Positions 16,820 to 26,845 are shown, counted from the stretch's first letter. The stretch is DNA of 64,000 nucleotides from a gamma proteobacterium NOR5-3 (GCA_000158155.1 DS999407.1:505087-569086), one strand, 5' to 3'. Notes: generated from the sequence alone by a model not told the origin. Program-made: numbers and translations.

Positions 16820-16850
16820 CCAACTGCTCTACCAACTGAGCTAACGGCCC
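16775..16850 (-). tRNA. tRNA-Lys (anticodon UUU), CCA encoded
   Basis: The minus strand folds as a cloverleaf of 76 nt. The acceptor stem GGGCCGU pairs with ACGGCCC, followed by A and CCA. The D-loop has AGCTCAGTTGGTAGAGC, the anticodon loop CTTTTAA gives UUU, and the T arm has GGTTCGAACCC. It closely resembles E. coli tRNA-Lys. The 3' 45 nt are duplicated at 11624-11668. A T-rich stretch follows the 3' end. Confidence 0.97.
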
Positions 16851-16899
16851 CAGAAGGATCGCGCATAATACGGATTTAACAGCAAAACTCAAGCGCCTT

Positions 16900-17346
16900 T
16901 CAGGACTTTACTGCGGCAATGCACTCGACCTCGACACGGGCCCCCAAAGCCAGGCCGCTGGCAGCAAAAGCACTCCTTGCCGGGTAAGGCTTGCTGAAGA
17001 ACTCCGTATACACTCTGTTGAAAGCTCCCCACTCGCTGATGTCGGCAAGCATCACGGTGCACTTGACCACGTCGCTCATGGTAAGTCCCTGTCCCTCAAG
17101 GGTATTCCGGATATTCGTGAGGGTTTGAATGCTCTCCGGCACGATACCGCCAGACACGGTGGTCATCTCTCCGGGCAGAGCGCCGAGCTGGCCAGACAGG
17201 TAAACGGTATCGCCTACCCGAACCGCCTCAGAGAACGGCAGATCCGCCGCGAGGGAGCCGCTACTATTAACAAACTCCACTTCAGCAGCATGTAGCGTCG
17301 TACAGAGACCCAGGATTAGAAAAATCGATATGACTGTGTTTTTCAC
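16900..17346 (-). CDS. Exported RidA/YjgF-family protein
   Basis: Rid proteins hydrolyse reactive enamine/imine intermediates; related subgroups have other or unknown roles. This one has 148 residues, including a signal peptide (ISIFLILGLCTTLHAA) rare in the family, so it would act in the periplasm. Core motifs are FSEAVRVGDTVYLSGQLG, LTNIRNTLEGQGLTMSDVVK, AFNRVYTEFF, PARSAFAASGLALGARVEVE and CIAAV; the Arg and Glu of the last segments correspond to the usual Rid pocket. It lies 33 bases after the M19 peptidase gene on the same strand, hinting at shared processing of peptides or amino acids, which is inference. Confidence 0.9.
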   Translation of the reverse strand: MKNTVISIFLILGLCTTLHAAEVEFVNSSGSLAADLPFSEAVRVGDTVYLSGQLGALPGEMTTVSGGIVPESIQTLTNIRNTLEGQGLTMSDVVKCTVMLADISEWGAFNRVYTEFFSKPYPARSAFAASGLALGARVEVECIAAVKS

Positions 17347-17379
17347 GGATGTATCTCCACGGTGAATATAGGTTTGATG

Positions 17380-18561
17380 CTAGGCACGGGCTTCGCGCTG
17401 CACCCGAAGCGCGTTTCCTCCGGCAAACTTCGCCAAATCCCCGTCGCTCATGCCGTTATCGATGAGCTTGGCACACACCTTAGGGAACTGGCGATAGTCC
17501 TGCAAGAATGCCGGACGTACCGGCTCACCCAGATCCGTGGACCAGGCTACGTGATCGATGCCGACGGTATCGATCATAACTTGCAGCGCTTCGACAAACT
17601 CGTCGAGGTAGCTCACTCCATAGGGCGCCTGAATGGGGAATGTGCCCACAACACCGCCAGTGTCGGCGATTAGCCGCGCGTGCTCGGGACTGATCCATCG
17701 ACTACGCGTATTGCGGTAGTCGCCAAAACGCGGTGAATTGTACTTAACCATAGTGTGAGACAAAGCCAGAGGTCGATCTGTTAGCTCAATGGTTTGCTCC
17801 ACCACCGCCTGACTCGCATGCGCCATGTCTAACAACATGCCCATATCGCTTGCCTGCTCCAACACCTGTCGACCCAGCGCCGACAATCCGCCGTAACGGG
17901 GTGGATCGGTTTGACTATCACCCAGAGTGGATGCGACGTAATGAATAGGCTGCAAGCGCTGCAGACCCTGCGTGCGAAGCACCTGTAAACGCGTAGGGTC
18001 GAGTTCGAGCATATGCCCACCCTCGGTAGACAAAATCACCCCAAGCTCGCCGCGGGCGTTAATTTGGACCAAAGAGTCAGCCTCGGTAACAGGACTCATG
18101 GGCAGTTGCTTCAGGAACTTCAGCATTAGCTCGTACTGCCGCTGGTAATCGTCCCAAGCTTCATCACCCTCAAAATCGCGGTCTTTGTTACCGGGCTGAC
18201 CAATGCGTGTGCGCGCGATATCACTGATGGTATCCAGATAGATGCAGTTGACTCCGGCATCGAGATACTCGGTGATGTTGCTGGCGAGCTTATCCTCACT
18301 TACCGGCGGAATAGGACTATTGGGCTTATCGAGCCCCATGTTTTGCCAGATACCGATATGCGTATGGAAGTCGACAATGGGATGCTCTGCAAATACCGCT
18401 GCAACGCGCTCTAAAGCCTCTTTGCTCACGTTTATTTTTTCAGCTTCCAAGGCCAAAACCTTGTGCGGTAACGACAACGTCGCACCAAGAGCCACCGATC
18501 GGCGCAAGAGGCTACGCCTCGATAATGGGGTACCAGGCTTAAACAACATAGCGTGTGACAT
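17380..18561 (-). CDS. Dipeptidase, peptidase family M19 (renal dipeptidase type)
   Basis: Zinc dipeptidase of 393 residues. The metal site is suggested by [12 protein letters not shown] near the N-terminus, a bridging Glu in ILSTEGGHM and later histidines in LQPIHYVAS and LALSHTMV, the expected order for M19. An N-terminal twin-arginine-like stretch ([13 protein letters not shown]) followed by a hydrophobic segment suggests export of a folded metalloenzyme. The gene start (ATG 18561) overlaps the end of queC by 23 bases, and ridA follows closely. Alternative substrates of the family include D-amino-acid dipeptides and beta-lactams. Confidence 0.9.
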   Translation of the reverse strand: MSHAMLFKPGTPLSRRSLLRRSVALGATLSLPHKVLALEAEKINVSKEALERVAAVFAEHPIVDFHTHIGIWQNMGLDKPNSPIPPVSEDKLASNITEYLDAGVNCIYLDTISDIARTRIGQPGNKDRDFEGDEAWDDYQRQYELMLKFLKQLPMSPVTEADSLVQINARGELGVILSTEGGHMLELDPTRLQVLRTQGLQRLQPIHYVASTLGDSQTDPPRYGGLSALGRQVLEQASDMGMLLDMAHASQAVVEQTIELTDRPLALSHTMVKYNSPRFGDYRNTRSRWISPEHARLIADTGGVVGTFPIQAPYGVSYLDEFVEALQVMIDTVGIDHVAWSTDLGEPVRPAFLQDYRQFPKVCAKLIDNGMSDGDLAKFAGGNALRVQREARA

Positions 18562-19237
18562 CCTCTAATCCCGCATTGACGAAGCCGTCGCGGCGTAATC
18601 GACAGGCGTCGCAAACGCCGCAGGCAAGACCATCGTCGGTGGCCTGGTAGCACGATACGGTCTGCGAGTAATCAACGTCCAGGCGCGCCCCAAGTTTCAC
18701 TATCTCATCTTTGCCTAAATCCATCAGTGGAGTGTGAATCTGGTAACTACCGCCCTCTACACCCACGCGCGTTGCCACATTGGCCAACTGCTGGAATGCG
18801 TCAATGAACGCAGGGCGACAATCGGGATATCCAGAATAGTCCACCGCATTGACGCCGATAAAAATATCCTGCGCGCCGAGCACTTCGGCCCAGCCAAGGG
18901 CGATGGACAGAAAAACCGTATTCCTTGCTGGCACATAAGTGACCGGAATACCTTCGCTGGCCTCCTCTGGGACAGCGATACTGTCATCGGTGAGCGCTGA
19001 GCCACCAATGCTATCCAGGTTCAAGCGTACGACCTTGTGCTCAACATCGCCGAGCGTTTTCGACACACGCTCTGCAGCAAACAGTTCCGCGCGGTGACGC
19101 TGGCCGTAATCAAAACTCAGGGAGTAGCAGCGGTAACCCTGCTCTTTTGCGAGGGCTAGCACGGTGGTGGAGTCCAAACCGCCGGACACAAGAATGACGG
19201 CTTTTTTCGAAGAATTCATAGACGGAGGCTCTGACAT
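18539..19237 (-). CDS. queC: 7-cyano-7-deazaguanine synthase QueC
   Basis: ATP-dependent enzyme converting 7-carboxy-7-deazaguanine to preQ0 in queuosine biosynthesis. It has the PP-loop [35 protein letters not shown] and the zinc-binding C-terminal cysteines SCYQ and CGVCDAC. About 232 residues from ATG 19237, which overlaps the stop of queE as TGATG, so the two are translationally coupled; an internal ATG at 19219 is possible. The queE-queC pair directly follows the Tol-Pal operon, a common gammaproteobacterial order. Confidence 0.97.
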   Translation of the reverse strand: MSEPPSMNSSKKAVILVSGGLDSTTVLALAKEQGYRCYSLSFDYGQRHRAELFAAERVSKTLGDVEHKVVRLNLDSIGGSALTDDSIAVPEEASEGIPVTYVPARNTVFLSIALGWAEVLGAQDIFIGVNAVDYSGYPDCRPAFIDAFQQLANVATRVGVEGGSYQIHTPLMDLGKDEIVKLGARLDVDYSQTVSCYQATDDGLACGVCDACRLRRDGFVNAGLEDVTRYVV

Positions 19238-19917
19238 CAATGCCCGGGCGCATCGTCCCAGAGAAGCTTATGCAGCTGCAACTGCAGCCGCACGGGAAGG
19301 CGATCAGCCAAAATCCATTCCGCTAACTCTCGTGGAGCAAGCTGTTCGTGGCTAGGCGAAAACAAAACATCTGACACCCGGGGCACAAGCGCCAGTTCGT
19401 CCAGCTTAAAACGCGCCCACTCATAATCATTGCGATCACAGATCACAAACTTGAGTTGGTCATTGCTGGTGAGATGCTCGATGTTGGCGTAGTCATTGCG
19501 CCCTGCCTCGCCGGAGGCCGGCGTCTTCAGGTCCAGTACTTTGACGACCCGGGGATCTACATCTGCCACAGGCATCGCGCCGCTGGTCTCCAGGGACACC
19601 TCGTAGCCCTGATCACACAGCAACGACAACAAAGGCAGGCAGTTCGGCTGCGCGAGAGGCTCTCCACCGGTGACGGTGACATAGGCCGGAGCATGCTGTG
19701 CCACCTGCCCGGCGATATGCTCAAAGGTCATGATCTCGCCACCGTGAAACGCGTATTCGGTGTCGCAGTACAGACAGCGCAGGGGACAGCCGGTCAGGCG
19801 CACAAAAACCGTCGGCAAGCCGACGGTGCGCGCTTCGCCCTGCAGAGAATAAAAGATCTCGGTAATTCGCAGTGTCTGGCCAGCCACCACGCTATCTGCT
19901 GTTACGATAGCACCCAT
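19237..19917 (-). CDS. queE: 7-carboxy-7-deazaguanine synthase QueE
   Basis: Radical-SAM enzyme that forms the deazapurine ring from 6-carboxytetrahydropterin in the queuosine pathway. The iron-sulfur cluster cysteines are C44, C48 and C51 in [33 protein letters not shown] at the N-terminus and [12 protein letters not shown] are signature segments. The protein has 226 residues. It lies 8 bases downstream of cpoB and overlaps queC by one base. queD and queF are not in the window. Confidence 0.97.
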   Translation of the reverse strand: MGAIVTADSVVAGQTLRITEIFYSLQGEARTVGLPTVFVRLTGCPLRCLYCDTEYAFHGGEIMTFEHIAGQVAQHAPAYVTVTGGEPLAQPNCLPLLSLLCDQGYEVSLETSGAMPVADVDPRVVKVLDLKTPASGEAGRNDYANIEHLTSNDQLKFVICDRNDYEWARFKLDELALVPRVSDVLFSPSHEQLAPRELAEWILADRLPVRLQLQLHKLLWDDAPGH

Positions 19918-19925
19918 GCCTGACC

Positions 19926-20840
19926 TCAGAGATTCTGGTCGAGAAAATCGCCCGCCAATCGCGCCGCTGAGCTATCTGGATACTCACGAATCACTCGATT
20001 CAAAAACTCGCGGGAGCGATCCCGGTTGCCCTTCATAAAGTGCACGCGGCCAAGCTTATACAGAGCATCGGGAATCTTGGCGTTTGTAGGGTATTGATTC
20101 AGCAGCAGCATAAAGGCCTGCCGCGATGCCTCGGGATCGGCGGGATCCGTGACCAGGTAGAGCTCACCCAGCCAGTAATGTGCATTGGGTGCATAGCGCC
20201 CTGCAGGAAAACGCTCAAGGAACGCTGTAAATGCGCTCACCGCCTGATCAAATTCCTGCCCTCGTACCAAAGCATAAGCCGCTCGGTAAGCTTCACCCTC
20301 GCCCGGCTGTTCAGCCACCTCCGTGGCAGAGCCACTGCTGTCTAAAGCGCCCGTAGACGGTTTGTTCGGCGAGGCGCCCCCGCCGGTGCTGCCGATGGGC
20401 GGAGCAACACTAGTGGAGCCCGATGCCAAACGGCGATCGATATCCATGTAGCGCTCAAGGCTTTGTTCTTTCAAAGTGCGGATTTCGTAGGACTGCTGTT
20501 CCACGAGCCCGTTGAGACGCATTACTTCCTGTTGCAGCTGCTGCACCTGGTTAAACAGGCCACCGAGGTTATCTCCCGCGGCAGCAGCGGCCGGAGGAGG
20601 CAGCGAACGGGTGGTCACTGCAGACGGAGCAGTACCCACGCCATAGCTCACCGCAGGTGCGGTAACTGTCGCGGCGGGCCGGGACTGCGTTTGCGTTTGC
20701 GTTTGCGTTTGGGGGGATCGGCGCTCAGCCTCTACATCGATGTAGTCTTGAGCCGTAGCCGAGATCGCCACAGTCAAAAACGAGATCGGGCCGACCAAAA
20801 AGGTCAGCCCGATACGCCGGTACGGTATTGCTCTAAACAT
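19926..20840 (-). CDS. cpoB: Cell division coordinator CpoB (YbgF) of the Tol-Pal system
   Basis: Periplasmic protein that links outer-membrane constriction by Tol-Pal to peptidoglycan synthesis. An N-terminal signal segment is followed by a TQ dipeptide repeat (PQTQTQTQTQSR, encoded by a hexanucleotide repeat near 20686-20711). A coiled-coil region (LFNQVQQLQQEVMRLNGLVE) and a low-complexity Ser/Gly linker come next. The C-terminal half has TPR repeats (GEAYRAAYALVRGQEFDQA, YAPNAHYWLGELYL, DALYKLGRVHFMKG). It has 304 residues. It is the last Tol-Pal gene, 11 bases after pal, followed by queE. Confidence 0.95.
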   Translation of the reverse strand: MFRAIPYRRIGLTFLVGPISFLTVAISATAQDYIDVEAERRSPQTQTQTQTQSRPAATVTAPAVSYGVGTAPSAVTTRSLPPPAAAAAGDNLGGLFNQVQQLQQEVMRLNGLVEQQSYEIRTLKEQSLERYMDIDRRLASGSTSVAPPIGSTGGGASPNKPSTGALDSSGSATEVAEQPGEGEAYRAAYALVRGQEFDQAVSAFTAFLERFPAGRYAPNAHYWLGELYLVTDPADPEASRQAFMLLLNQYPTNAKIPDALYKLGRVHFMKGNRDRSREFLNRVIREYPDSSAARLAGDFLDQNL

Positions 20841-20851
20841 ATAGACCGTTC

Positions 20852-21385
20852 TTATTTGAGCTCAACGCGGCGGTTCTGGGACCAGCTGCTCTCTCCGCTG
20901 CCGTAGGCAACCGGCTGCTCTTCGCCGTAGCTCACTGTCTCGATGCGATAGCTCGCTACACCGTTGACGACCATGTAGTCGCGAACCGCGTTGGCACGAC
21001 GCTCACCCAGAGCCATGTTGTAGTCACGGGTACCACGCTCGTCGGTGTGGCCATCAAGACGCACGCTGCGATCGTTGGTCTTGAGCAGGGCAATGTGTGC
21101 ATCGACCGCAGCCTGAGCTGCCGGCGTCAAAGTAGAGCTGTCAAACTCAAAGTAGAAAACCGTGCCCGCTGCCATGGCAGCCTGCTCCATCTGACGCTGC
21201 GCCTCTGCCGCGGCAGATTGAGCCTGACGCTCAGCCTCACGTGCAGCGTCTGCAGCAGCAGCTTCGGCAGCAGCAGCGGCAGCGGCAGCCTCATCTTCTT
21301 TGGTTGAGGTGCCAGAACAGGCCACGAGGAAAATCGCAGCGAACAGCAGTGTTAGCGCCTTGCCGGCAACAGGGATTTGCTTCAT
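20852..21385 (-). CDS. pal: Peptidoglycan-associated lipoprotein Pal
   Basis: Outer-membrane lipoprotein that binds peptidoglycan and TolB. The lipobox LVAC places the lipidated cysteine at residue 23. An unusually Ala/Glu-rich segment (about residues 33-72), likely helical, precedes the OmpA-like domain with [32 protein letters not shown] and RRVELK; the Asp and Arg of that segment contact diaminopimelate. It has 177 residues. It lies about 100 bases after tolB, with a tandem repeat in the gap. Confidence 0.97.
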   Translation of the reverse strand: MKQIPVAGKALTLLFAAIFLVACSGTSTKEDEAAAAAAAAEAAAADAAREAERQAQSAAAEAQRQMEQAAMAAGTVFYFEFDSSTLTPAAQAAVDAHIALLKTNDRSVRLDGHTDERGTRDYNMALGERRANAVRDYMVVNGVASYRIETVSYGEEQPVAYGSGESSWSQNRRVELK

Positions 21386-21458
21386 GACGTGCTTCCTTCA
21401 CTATATCGTGTGTAAAACGTGATTATTAAAACCGCTGCTTTAAACAAAACAACGGCTT

Positions 21459-21506
21459 AGAACTGCATGTACCTGGAACTGCATGTACCTAGAACTGCAT
21501 GTAAGG
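21459..21506. repeat. Three 16-base tandem units at the end of tolB
   Basis: AGAACTGCATGTACCT, GGAACTGCATGTACCT and AGAACTGCATGTAAGG follow each other. The last unit includes the tolB stop and its final codons (YMQF), so the first two look like duplications of the gene end that carried extra stop-region sequence into the gap before pal. See also 40246-40296 and 53278-53311. Confidence 0.85.
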
Positions 21507-22775
21507 CGACCAGGCAGGCTCGCGAACATCTCCATTGCGGGCCGGCAATCTGAACTTGACGCCGCCGTCCACCGACACCGCTGACAGAATGCCACGATCA
21601 CCAAACTTGGTTGCGTACAATACCATGGAACCATTGGGTGCGATACTTGGACTTTCATCCAAATCCGTATTTGTCAGGACCTGAAGTCGATTGCTCACCA
21701 GATCGTGAATGGCAATTTGAAACTCCCCCTCCCGCTGGTGCACGAGCACTACATTGCGACCATCCTGGGCGACGCGGGCCCGGGCATTGTAGTTGCCCTC
21801 AAAGGTCACTCGCTCGGTCAGACCACTGCGCAGGTCGTAGCGATAGATCTGTGGGCGCCCCCCGCGATCTGAGGTAAACAGAAAGGAACGCCCATCAGGC
21901 ATCCAGCTGGGCTCAGTGTCAATCGCGTAATGACTCGTCACCCGGGTCAGGCGGCGCGTCGCCATATCCATAAGATAGATATCCGGGCTCCCGTCTTTGG
22001 ACAGCACCATGGCCATAGAATTGCCATCCGGTGACCAGGCAGGAGAGCTGTTAAGTCCGCGGAAGTTAGTCAACTGCTCCCGCTCTCCCGTCGCCAGAAC
22101 CTGTCGGAAAATAGCGGGCCGGCCTGTTTCAAAGGAGACATAAGCCACCTGCTTGCCATCCGGCGCCCAGCTGGGCGACATAATCGGCTCTCGCGACTCC
22201 AACAACACTATGGGTCTTGCCCCATCAGAATCCGCAAGGGTCAGTCGGTAATAATCCTTACCCGTGGGATTACGGGTCACCGACACGTAGATCAGCCGGG
22301 TGGCAAAAGCGCCGGGAATGCCCGTGAGTTTTTCGTACACGGCGTCAGACACACGGTGTGCGAGCATTCTCGCCTCTCCGGCAGGCCCCGCAACGCTCCC
22401 TTCGGCAATCCGCGCCTGGCGCAGGACATCGTAGAGCTCGTAACGCAACGACAGCTGATCACCCTCGCCACTGGCGCGCCCGATCAGCACATACTCACTG
22501 GCAATGGCCCGCCAGTCACGATAGAAGACCTCTTCCTCCCGACTGGGGAAGCCGAGCATGTCTGCCCGGTTAACCGGCGAAAACTGCCCGCTGCGCTCAA
22601 AGTCTTCCTGGACTACCTGAGCCATATCCACGGGTGCATTGCCCGCACCTTCCCAGGCGAAGGGCACAACGGCCACGGGCGTCGGATCATCCACACCCTG
22701 GGTAATTTCGATGACCAGTTGGGCCTGAGCCAAAGGCGCAAGCAGCGCCAAAGAAAGAACAATAAGTCGAAACAT
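21489..22775 (-). CDS. tolB: Tol-Pal system beta-propeller protein TolB
   Basis: Periplasmic protein that contacts Pal and TolA during envelope constriction. A signal peptide ([19 protein letters not shown]) precedes an N-terminal alpha/beta domain ([11 protein letters not shown]) and a six-bladed beta-propeller with repeats such as [31 protein letters not shown] and [15 protein letters not shown]. It has 428 residues, normal for the family. Its start overlaps the tolA stop by one base. Confidence 0.98.
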   Translation of the reverse strand: MFRLIVLSLALLAPLAQAQLVIEITQGVDDPTPVAVVPFAWEGAGNAPVDMAQVVQEDFERSGQFSPVNRADMLGFPSREEEVFYRDWRAIASEYVLIGRASGEGDQLSLRYELYDVLRQARIAEGSVAGPAGEARMLAHRVSDAVYEKLTGIPGAFATRLIYVSVTRNPTGKDYYRLTLADSDGARPIVLLESREPIMSPSWAPDGKQVAYVSFETGRPAIFRQVLATGEREQLTNFRGLNSSPAWSPDGNSMAMVLSKDGSPDIYLMDMATRRLTRVTSHYAIDTEPSWMPDGRSFLFTSDRGGRPQIYRYDLRSGLTERVTFEGNYNARARVAQDGRNVVLVHQREGEFQIAIHDLVSNRLQVLTNTDLDESPSIAPNGSMVLYATKFGDRGILSAVSVDGGVKFRLPARNGDVREPAWSPYMQF

Positions 22776-23542
22776 CAGTAACGCAGATCCTCGGGTCTAA
22801 AGAGTAACTGAAAGCGGCGAAAGGTCTTCTCGAATTCGCGGCCCGGCAAATTTTTCAGCTCGGGAAAACTCCCGGCTTTTTCTACAGCATTTATTGCTGA
22901 ACGATCAAAGGCGACACTGCCGCTGGAGCGCAGAACACTAACAGAAACGATCTCTCCCGTAGGCACCAGCTGTATCGCCAGCAGCGCCTCCATACCGTTC
23001 CGGGCGCTGGGGGGACGACTCCAGTAGTTCACCACGGTATCGCGAATCAGTGCCGCGTAACTCGTCGCCATCTCTTCTGCCGTTACCGCCACCTGCGTAC
23101 TGTCTTCGGCCGCCATGGCGGCAGCAAGTTCCCGCCGACTGATCGCCGCGAGTTCTTCAGCGCTGATGCGTTCCTCGACCTTGGGTTCGACCTTCGGCGT
23201 CACCGCTGGAGCTTTACTCGGCTGCGCGACGGGTTTGGGGGGCGCTTTAGTGCTTGCGGTCGCGGCGGTCTTCACCGGCGCTTTTCTGACGGGCTTTGCT
23301 GCTTTTTTTGCGGCCGGCTTAGGCGCTTGTTTGCGGACCTCTTTCTTGGGCTTTAACGACGCGGCGTCAATGAGCGTGGCGTTTATCGCCGTCGGTGGAA
23401 GCACCCGTGCTTCAATGGTGCGCGGATCGCTATCGGCTTGAAAACGCAGCAAAATCGCCGCAAGCAGCAGGAGATGCAACGCCAGCGTACCGGCGATAGG
23501 CAGCAGGGTAAGCTGCCCGAGGCTATACCAATCCCGAATCAC
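22775..23542 (-). CDS. tolA: Tol-Pal inner-membrane protein TolA
   Basis: Energy-coupling protein that spans the periplasm from the TolQR motor to TolB/Pal. One N-terminal membrane helix ([21 protein letters not shown]) is followed by a Lys/Ala/Pro-rich linker (about residues 63-125), then helical sequence and a TonB-like C-terminal domain with [20 protein letters not shown] and [21 protein letters not shown]. At 255 residues the middle domain is much shorter than in E. coli TolA. The GTG start at 23542 overlaps tolR by four bases. Confidence 0.95.
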   Translation of the reverse strand: MIRDWYSLGQLTLLPIAGTLALHLLLLAAILLRFQADSDPRTIEARVLPPTAINATLIDAASLKPKKEVRKQAPKPAAKKAAKPVRKAPVKTAATASTKAPPKPVAQPSKAPAVTPKVEPKVEERISAEELAAISRRELAAAMAAEDSTQVAVTAEEMATSYAALIRDTVVNYWSRPPSARNGMEALLAIQLVPTGEIVSVSVLRSSGSVAFDRSAINAVEKAGSFPELKNLPGREFEKTFRRFQLLFRPEDLRY

Positions 23543-23961
23543 CGGGGGTCCTCGGTCACCAGTCCCACCCCCGGGGCTCCTGCCTCTTGCAGGGCAGCCA
23601 TGAGTCCCACCACCTCACCGTAGGCAACAGCCTTATCACCCCAAACGAGCACAGGCTTGTCAGGACTGCGACGAATCACCGCCCCCACGCGTTGCTGCAC
23701 CGTTGCCAGGGATAACACCTGATCCTCCTGGCCACCTACGTTCATAAACAACTGCCCCTGGGCGTTGATAGAGACAATTAATGGCTCGGCATCCTGATTA
23801 TCTACCGGCTCGGTCCTGGCCTGCGGCAGATCAACCTTGACGCCCTGCATGAGCATGGGCGCGGTGACCATAAAGATGATCAACAGGACGAGCATCACGT
23901 CGATGTAGGGAACGACATTAATCTCGGCCATGGGCCGAAAGCGGGCTCGTCGTCGAGACAT
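23539..23961 (-). CDS. tolR: Tol-Pal proton-channel subunit TolR
   Basis: ExbD/TolR-family stator protein of 140 residues. The single membrane helix contains the essential Asp in VPYIDVMLVLLIIFMVTAPM. The periplasmic domain includes VDLPQARTEPVDNQDAEPL and VLVWGDKAVAYGEVVGLMA. It functions with TolQ to convert proton flow into TolA movement. The gene overlaps tolQ by one base and tolA by four, indicating tight coupling. Confidence 0.97.
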   Translation of the reverse strand: MSRRRARFRPMAEINVVPYIDVMLVLLIIFMVTAPMLMQGVKVDLPQARTEPVDNQDAEPLIVSINAQGQLFMNVGGQEDQVLSLATVQQRVGAVIRRSPDKPVLVWGDKAVAYGEVVGLMAALQEAGAPGVGLVTEDPR

Positions 23962-24671
23962 TACTGCCTGGCCTCGCGTTGCCGGGACTTCAGTGCGTAC
24001 GCCTGACGACCGAGAATGCTGGAAAATTCATCCACAAAGGTATCGTAGCGCTTGCCGTAGACATCCACCTTGGAGGCAAAACGGTTATAGGCCATTACGG
24101 CGGGAATCGCGGCAAACAACCCCATGGCCGTGGCCACAAGCGCCTCGGAGATACCCGGTGCTACGGTTGCCAGAGTCGCCTGGGACGTATTCGCCAGCCC
24201 CCGAAACGAGTTCATGATGCCCCACACGGTGCCAAACAGTCCCACATAGGGGCTGGTGGAGCCCACTGTCGCTAAAAAGGGCAGGTGCTGCTCCAGACGC
24301 TCTTCCTCGCGCATCATGGCTACGCGCATAGCGCGGCGGGCACCCTCGAGCATGGCTTCGGCGTCCATATCGGACTGCTGGGCCAGCCGGGAAAACTCCT
24401 TAAAACCCGCCCGAAACACGCCCTCGACGCCGATGATGATCTCGCCGTCGGCCGCCCGCTCATTGCCTTCACGGTACAGCTGCGCCAGGTCCACGCCGGA
24501 CCAAAAGTGCTCTTCGAAATCCAGCATCTCCGCTCCCGCACTGCGAAAGTAAAAGAATCGCTGAAAAATCATGTACCAGGAGGACACCGATGCTGCCATC
24601 AGTAAGGCCATAACCAGCTTTACGGTGACCCCGGCATCCATTACCAGGTCGATGATGCTAAGTTCGTCCAA
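23961..24671 (-). CDS. tolQ: Tol-Pal proton-channel subunit TolQ
   Basis: ExbB/TolQ-family membrane protein of 236 residues with three helices. The conserved segments PFLATVGSTSPYVGLFGTVW, GIMNSFRGL and AIPAVMAYNRF line the channel. The start appears to be TTG 24671, which gives the usual N-terminus (ELSIIDLVMDAGVTVKLVM); there is no obvious ribosome site, so the start is less sure. It lies 15 bases after ybgC. Confidence 0.96.
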   Translation of the reverse strand: MDELSIIDLVMDAGVTVKLVMALLMAASVSSWYMIFQRFFYFRSAGAEMLDFEEHFWSGVDLAQLYREGNERAADGEIIIGVEGVFRAGFKEFSRLAQQSDMDAEAMLEGARRAMRVAMMREEERLEQHLPFLATVGSTSPYVGLFGTVWGIMNSFRGLANTSQATLATVAPGISEALVATAMGLFAAIPAVMAYNRFASKVDVYGKRYDTFVDEFSSILGRQAYALKSRQREARQ

Positions 24672-24686
24672 GATAGTTAGTCCAAG

Positions 24687-25112
24687 TCATTCTTCAAGAG
24701 GGTTGAGCGCGGCGCGCAGTGTAGCAAGCATCGCTTTGGGGATGCGACGTGGTGCAAGCGAATCGGGGCTCACGCAGGCTAAAGTCACCGTCGCATCTGC
24801 AATCAGCTCGGTGCCACGACGCACGCATTGTCGCAGCTTTAGCGACGCACCACCGACAGCGATGAGCACCGCCGTCGCATGAAGCTCATCATCCAGAAGC
24901 GCTGGACGGTGATAGTTCACTAACAGGTCGCTCACTACGAACATCGTATCGCCATTAAAAATCGCCGCCCGATCCATGCCCAGCGAGCGCATGAACTCGG
25001 TGCGAGCGCGCTCAATGTACTTGAGATAGTTCACGTAGTAGACAATGCCACCCGCATCCGTGTCTTCGATGTAGACCCGAAGCGCTAAAGAAAATTCCGT
25101 CCGTTCACTCAT
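24687..25112 (-). CDS. ybgC: Tol-Pal-associated acyl-CoA thioesterase YbgC
   Basis: Hot-dog-fold thioesterase usually encoded at the head of the tol operon. The active-site segment is [21 protein letters not shown] with the catalytic Asp, followed by [13 protein letters not shown] use ATG 25112, which gives a normal 141-residue protein overlapping ruvB by eight bases; a longer frame to 25205 adds an N-terminus with no homology. It acts on acyl-CoA or acyl-ACP at the inner membrane. Confidence 0.95.
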   Translation of the reverse strand: MSERTEFSLALRVYIEDTDAGGIVYYVNYLKYIERARTEFMRSLGMDRAAIFNGDTMFVVSDLLVNYHRPALLDDELHATAVLIAVGGASLKLRQCVRRGTELIADATVTLACVSPDSLAPRRIPKAMLATLRAALNPLEE

Positions 25113-26175
25113 CTGAACCCAGGGGCAGGGAGCCCTGACCTTCATCAGTTTGCGCTGTTGGCCGGCCATCGCTGGGCATGGGCACGCCAAAATGCTGGTA
25201 AGCAAGGCGCGTCACCATGCGCCCTCGCGGGGTGCGGATCATGTAGCCCTGTTGAATCAAAAAAGGCTCGAGCACATCTTCGATAGTGCCCCGTTCCTCC
25301 GATAGCGCCGCGGCCAGACTGTCTACGCCCACGGGCCCGCCATCGAACTTTTCGATCATTGCCAGCAGCAGCCGCCGGTCCAAGTGATCAAAGCCCTTGG
25401 CATCAACGCTCAGCAGATCCAGCGCACGATCAGCGATATCGCGGTTTACCGTGCCGTCGCCTTTGACCTCGGCGTAGTCCCGCACCCGCCGCAGCAGGCG
25501 GTTAGCAATGCGGGGCGTGCCCCGGGCACGACGCGCAATCTCCCTCGCACCGGCCTCATCCATGGGTATGCCCAGAATTCGTGCTGATCGCGCAACGATC
25601 ACTGCCAGGTCATCCACGGCATAGAATTCCAGTCTTTGCACGATGCCGAAGCGGTCCCGAAGCGGTGAGGTGAGTAGCCCCGCCCTTGTGGTAGCGCCCA
25701 CCAGCGTGAAGGGGGGTAGGTCGAGTTTGATCGAACGCGCCGCAGGACCCTCGCCGATCATGATATCCAGCTGGTAGTCCTCCATGGCCGGATACAGAAT
25801 CTCTTCGACAAAAGGACTCAGACGATGAATTTCGTCAATGAAGAGCACGTCGCCCGGCTCAAGATTCGTCATGAGCGCCGCAATATCGCCGGCCTTCTCC
25901 AGCACCGGACCCGAGGTGGTCTTCAAAGATACGCCCATCTCATTGGCAATAATGCTCGCCAGCGTTGTCTTGCCAAGCCCCGGGGGACCAAATATCAGCG
26001 TGTGGTCCAGCGGTTCTTCGCGACCCTTGGCCGCAGCCAGGAAAATCTCCATCTGCTCCCGCGCGACGGGCTGGCCAATGTACTCTGCCAGGCTTTTGGG
26101 TCGCACAGCGCGGTCCAGAGCATCCTCATTCGCCGTTGTGGGAGCAGGAGCAATCAGGCGATCAGTTTCAATCAT
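25105..26175 (-). CDS. ruvB: Holliday junction branch-migration helicase RuvB
   Basis: AAA+ motor that drives branch migration with RuvA. It has Walker [10 protein letters not shown], Walker [12 protein letters not shown], sensor/arginine-finger segment [20 protein letters not shown] and a C-terminal winged-helix ([32 protein letters not shown]). It has 356 residues. It lies 41 bases after ruvA. Confidence 0.99.
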   Translation of the reverse strand: MIETDRLIAPAPTTANEDALDRAVRPKSLAEYIGQPVAREQMEIFLAAAKGREEPLDHTLIFGPPGLGKTTLASIIANEMGVSLKTTSGPVLEKAGDIAALMTNLEPGDVLFIDEIHRLSPFVEEILYPAMEDYQLDIMIGEGPAARSIKLDLPPFTLVGATTRAGLLTSPLRDRFGIVQRLEFYAVDDLAVIVARSARILGIPMDEAGAREIARRARGTPRIANRLLRRVRDYAEVKGDGTVNRDIADRALDLLSVDAKGFDHLDRRLLLAMIEKFDGGPVGVDSLAAALSEERGTIEDVLEPFLIQQGYMIRTPRGRMVTRLAYQHFGVPMPSDGRPTAQTDEGQGSLPLGSDE

Positions 26176-26216
26176 GCGTGTATCGTCACTCTGTTAGCTG
26201 CACTCATATCAGCATC

Positions 26217-26828
26217 CTAACTACTTCGAACCGTAGAGCGCAGCGCCAGACGGATCAGCTCTTCGCTGTCAGTGATGTCATCGTTATCTACGCGGGCCAC
26301 CAGTCGCGCAGCTTCCGCGGGCTTGTAGCCCAGAGACACCAGCGCTTCTTCGGCGTCACTGAGCTTATCTGAGGCAGGTATGGGCCGTGCCATGCCGCCA
26401 CCGGTATCGGTAATTTTATCCAGCCAACCCGATAGACGATCCCGCATTTCGATGAGCAGGCGCTCGGCGGTTTTTTTACCGACCCCGGGCAGCGCAACCA
26501 GAGCCGTCAGATCGTCAGCCTGCACCGCGCGGGCAAAGCTGTCACTGTCCATGCCCGAGAGAATGGTCAGCGCCAGTTTGGGGCCGACGCCACTGACCTT
26601 GATCAGATGCCGAAACAACTCCCGATCGCGCTCACTCACAAATCCATACAGGGTCTGCGCATCCTCACGAACAGCGTGATGCGTTAACAGCGTCACGGCA
26701 TCGCCCAAAGCAGGGAGCTGAAAGAGCGTGGTCATGGGCACCTGAATCTCGTAGCCCACACCGGCCACGTCCACCAATATCTCCGGTGGATGTTTGTGCA
26801 GCAATGTTCCTGAAATTCGACCGATCAC
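26217..26828 (-). CDS. ruvA: Holliday junction DNA-binding protein RuvA
   Basis: Tetrameric junction-binding protein of 203 residues starting at GTG 26828. The OB-fold domain (MIGRISGTLLHK), tandem helix-hairpin-helix motifs (VSGVGPKLALTIL and LPGVGKKTAERLL) and a C-terminal RuvB-binding domain (DAEEALVSLGYKPAEAARL) are all present. It follows ruvC by 17 bases. Confidence 0.98.
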   Translation of the reverse strand: MIGRISGTLLHKHPPEILVDVAGVGYEIQVPMTTLFQLPALGDAVTLLTHHAVREDAQTLYGFVSERDRELFRHLIKVSGVGPKLALTILSGMDSDSFARAVQADDLTALVALPGVGKKTAERLLIEMRDRLSGWLDKITDTGGGMARPIPASDKLSDAEEALVSLGYKPAEAARLVARVDNDDITDSEELIRLALRSTVRSS

Positions 26829-26845
26829 CTTTTCATCCTCACTGA

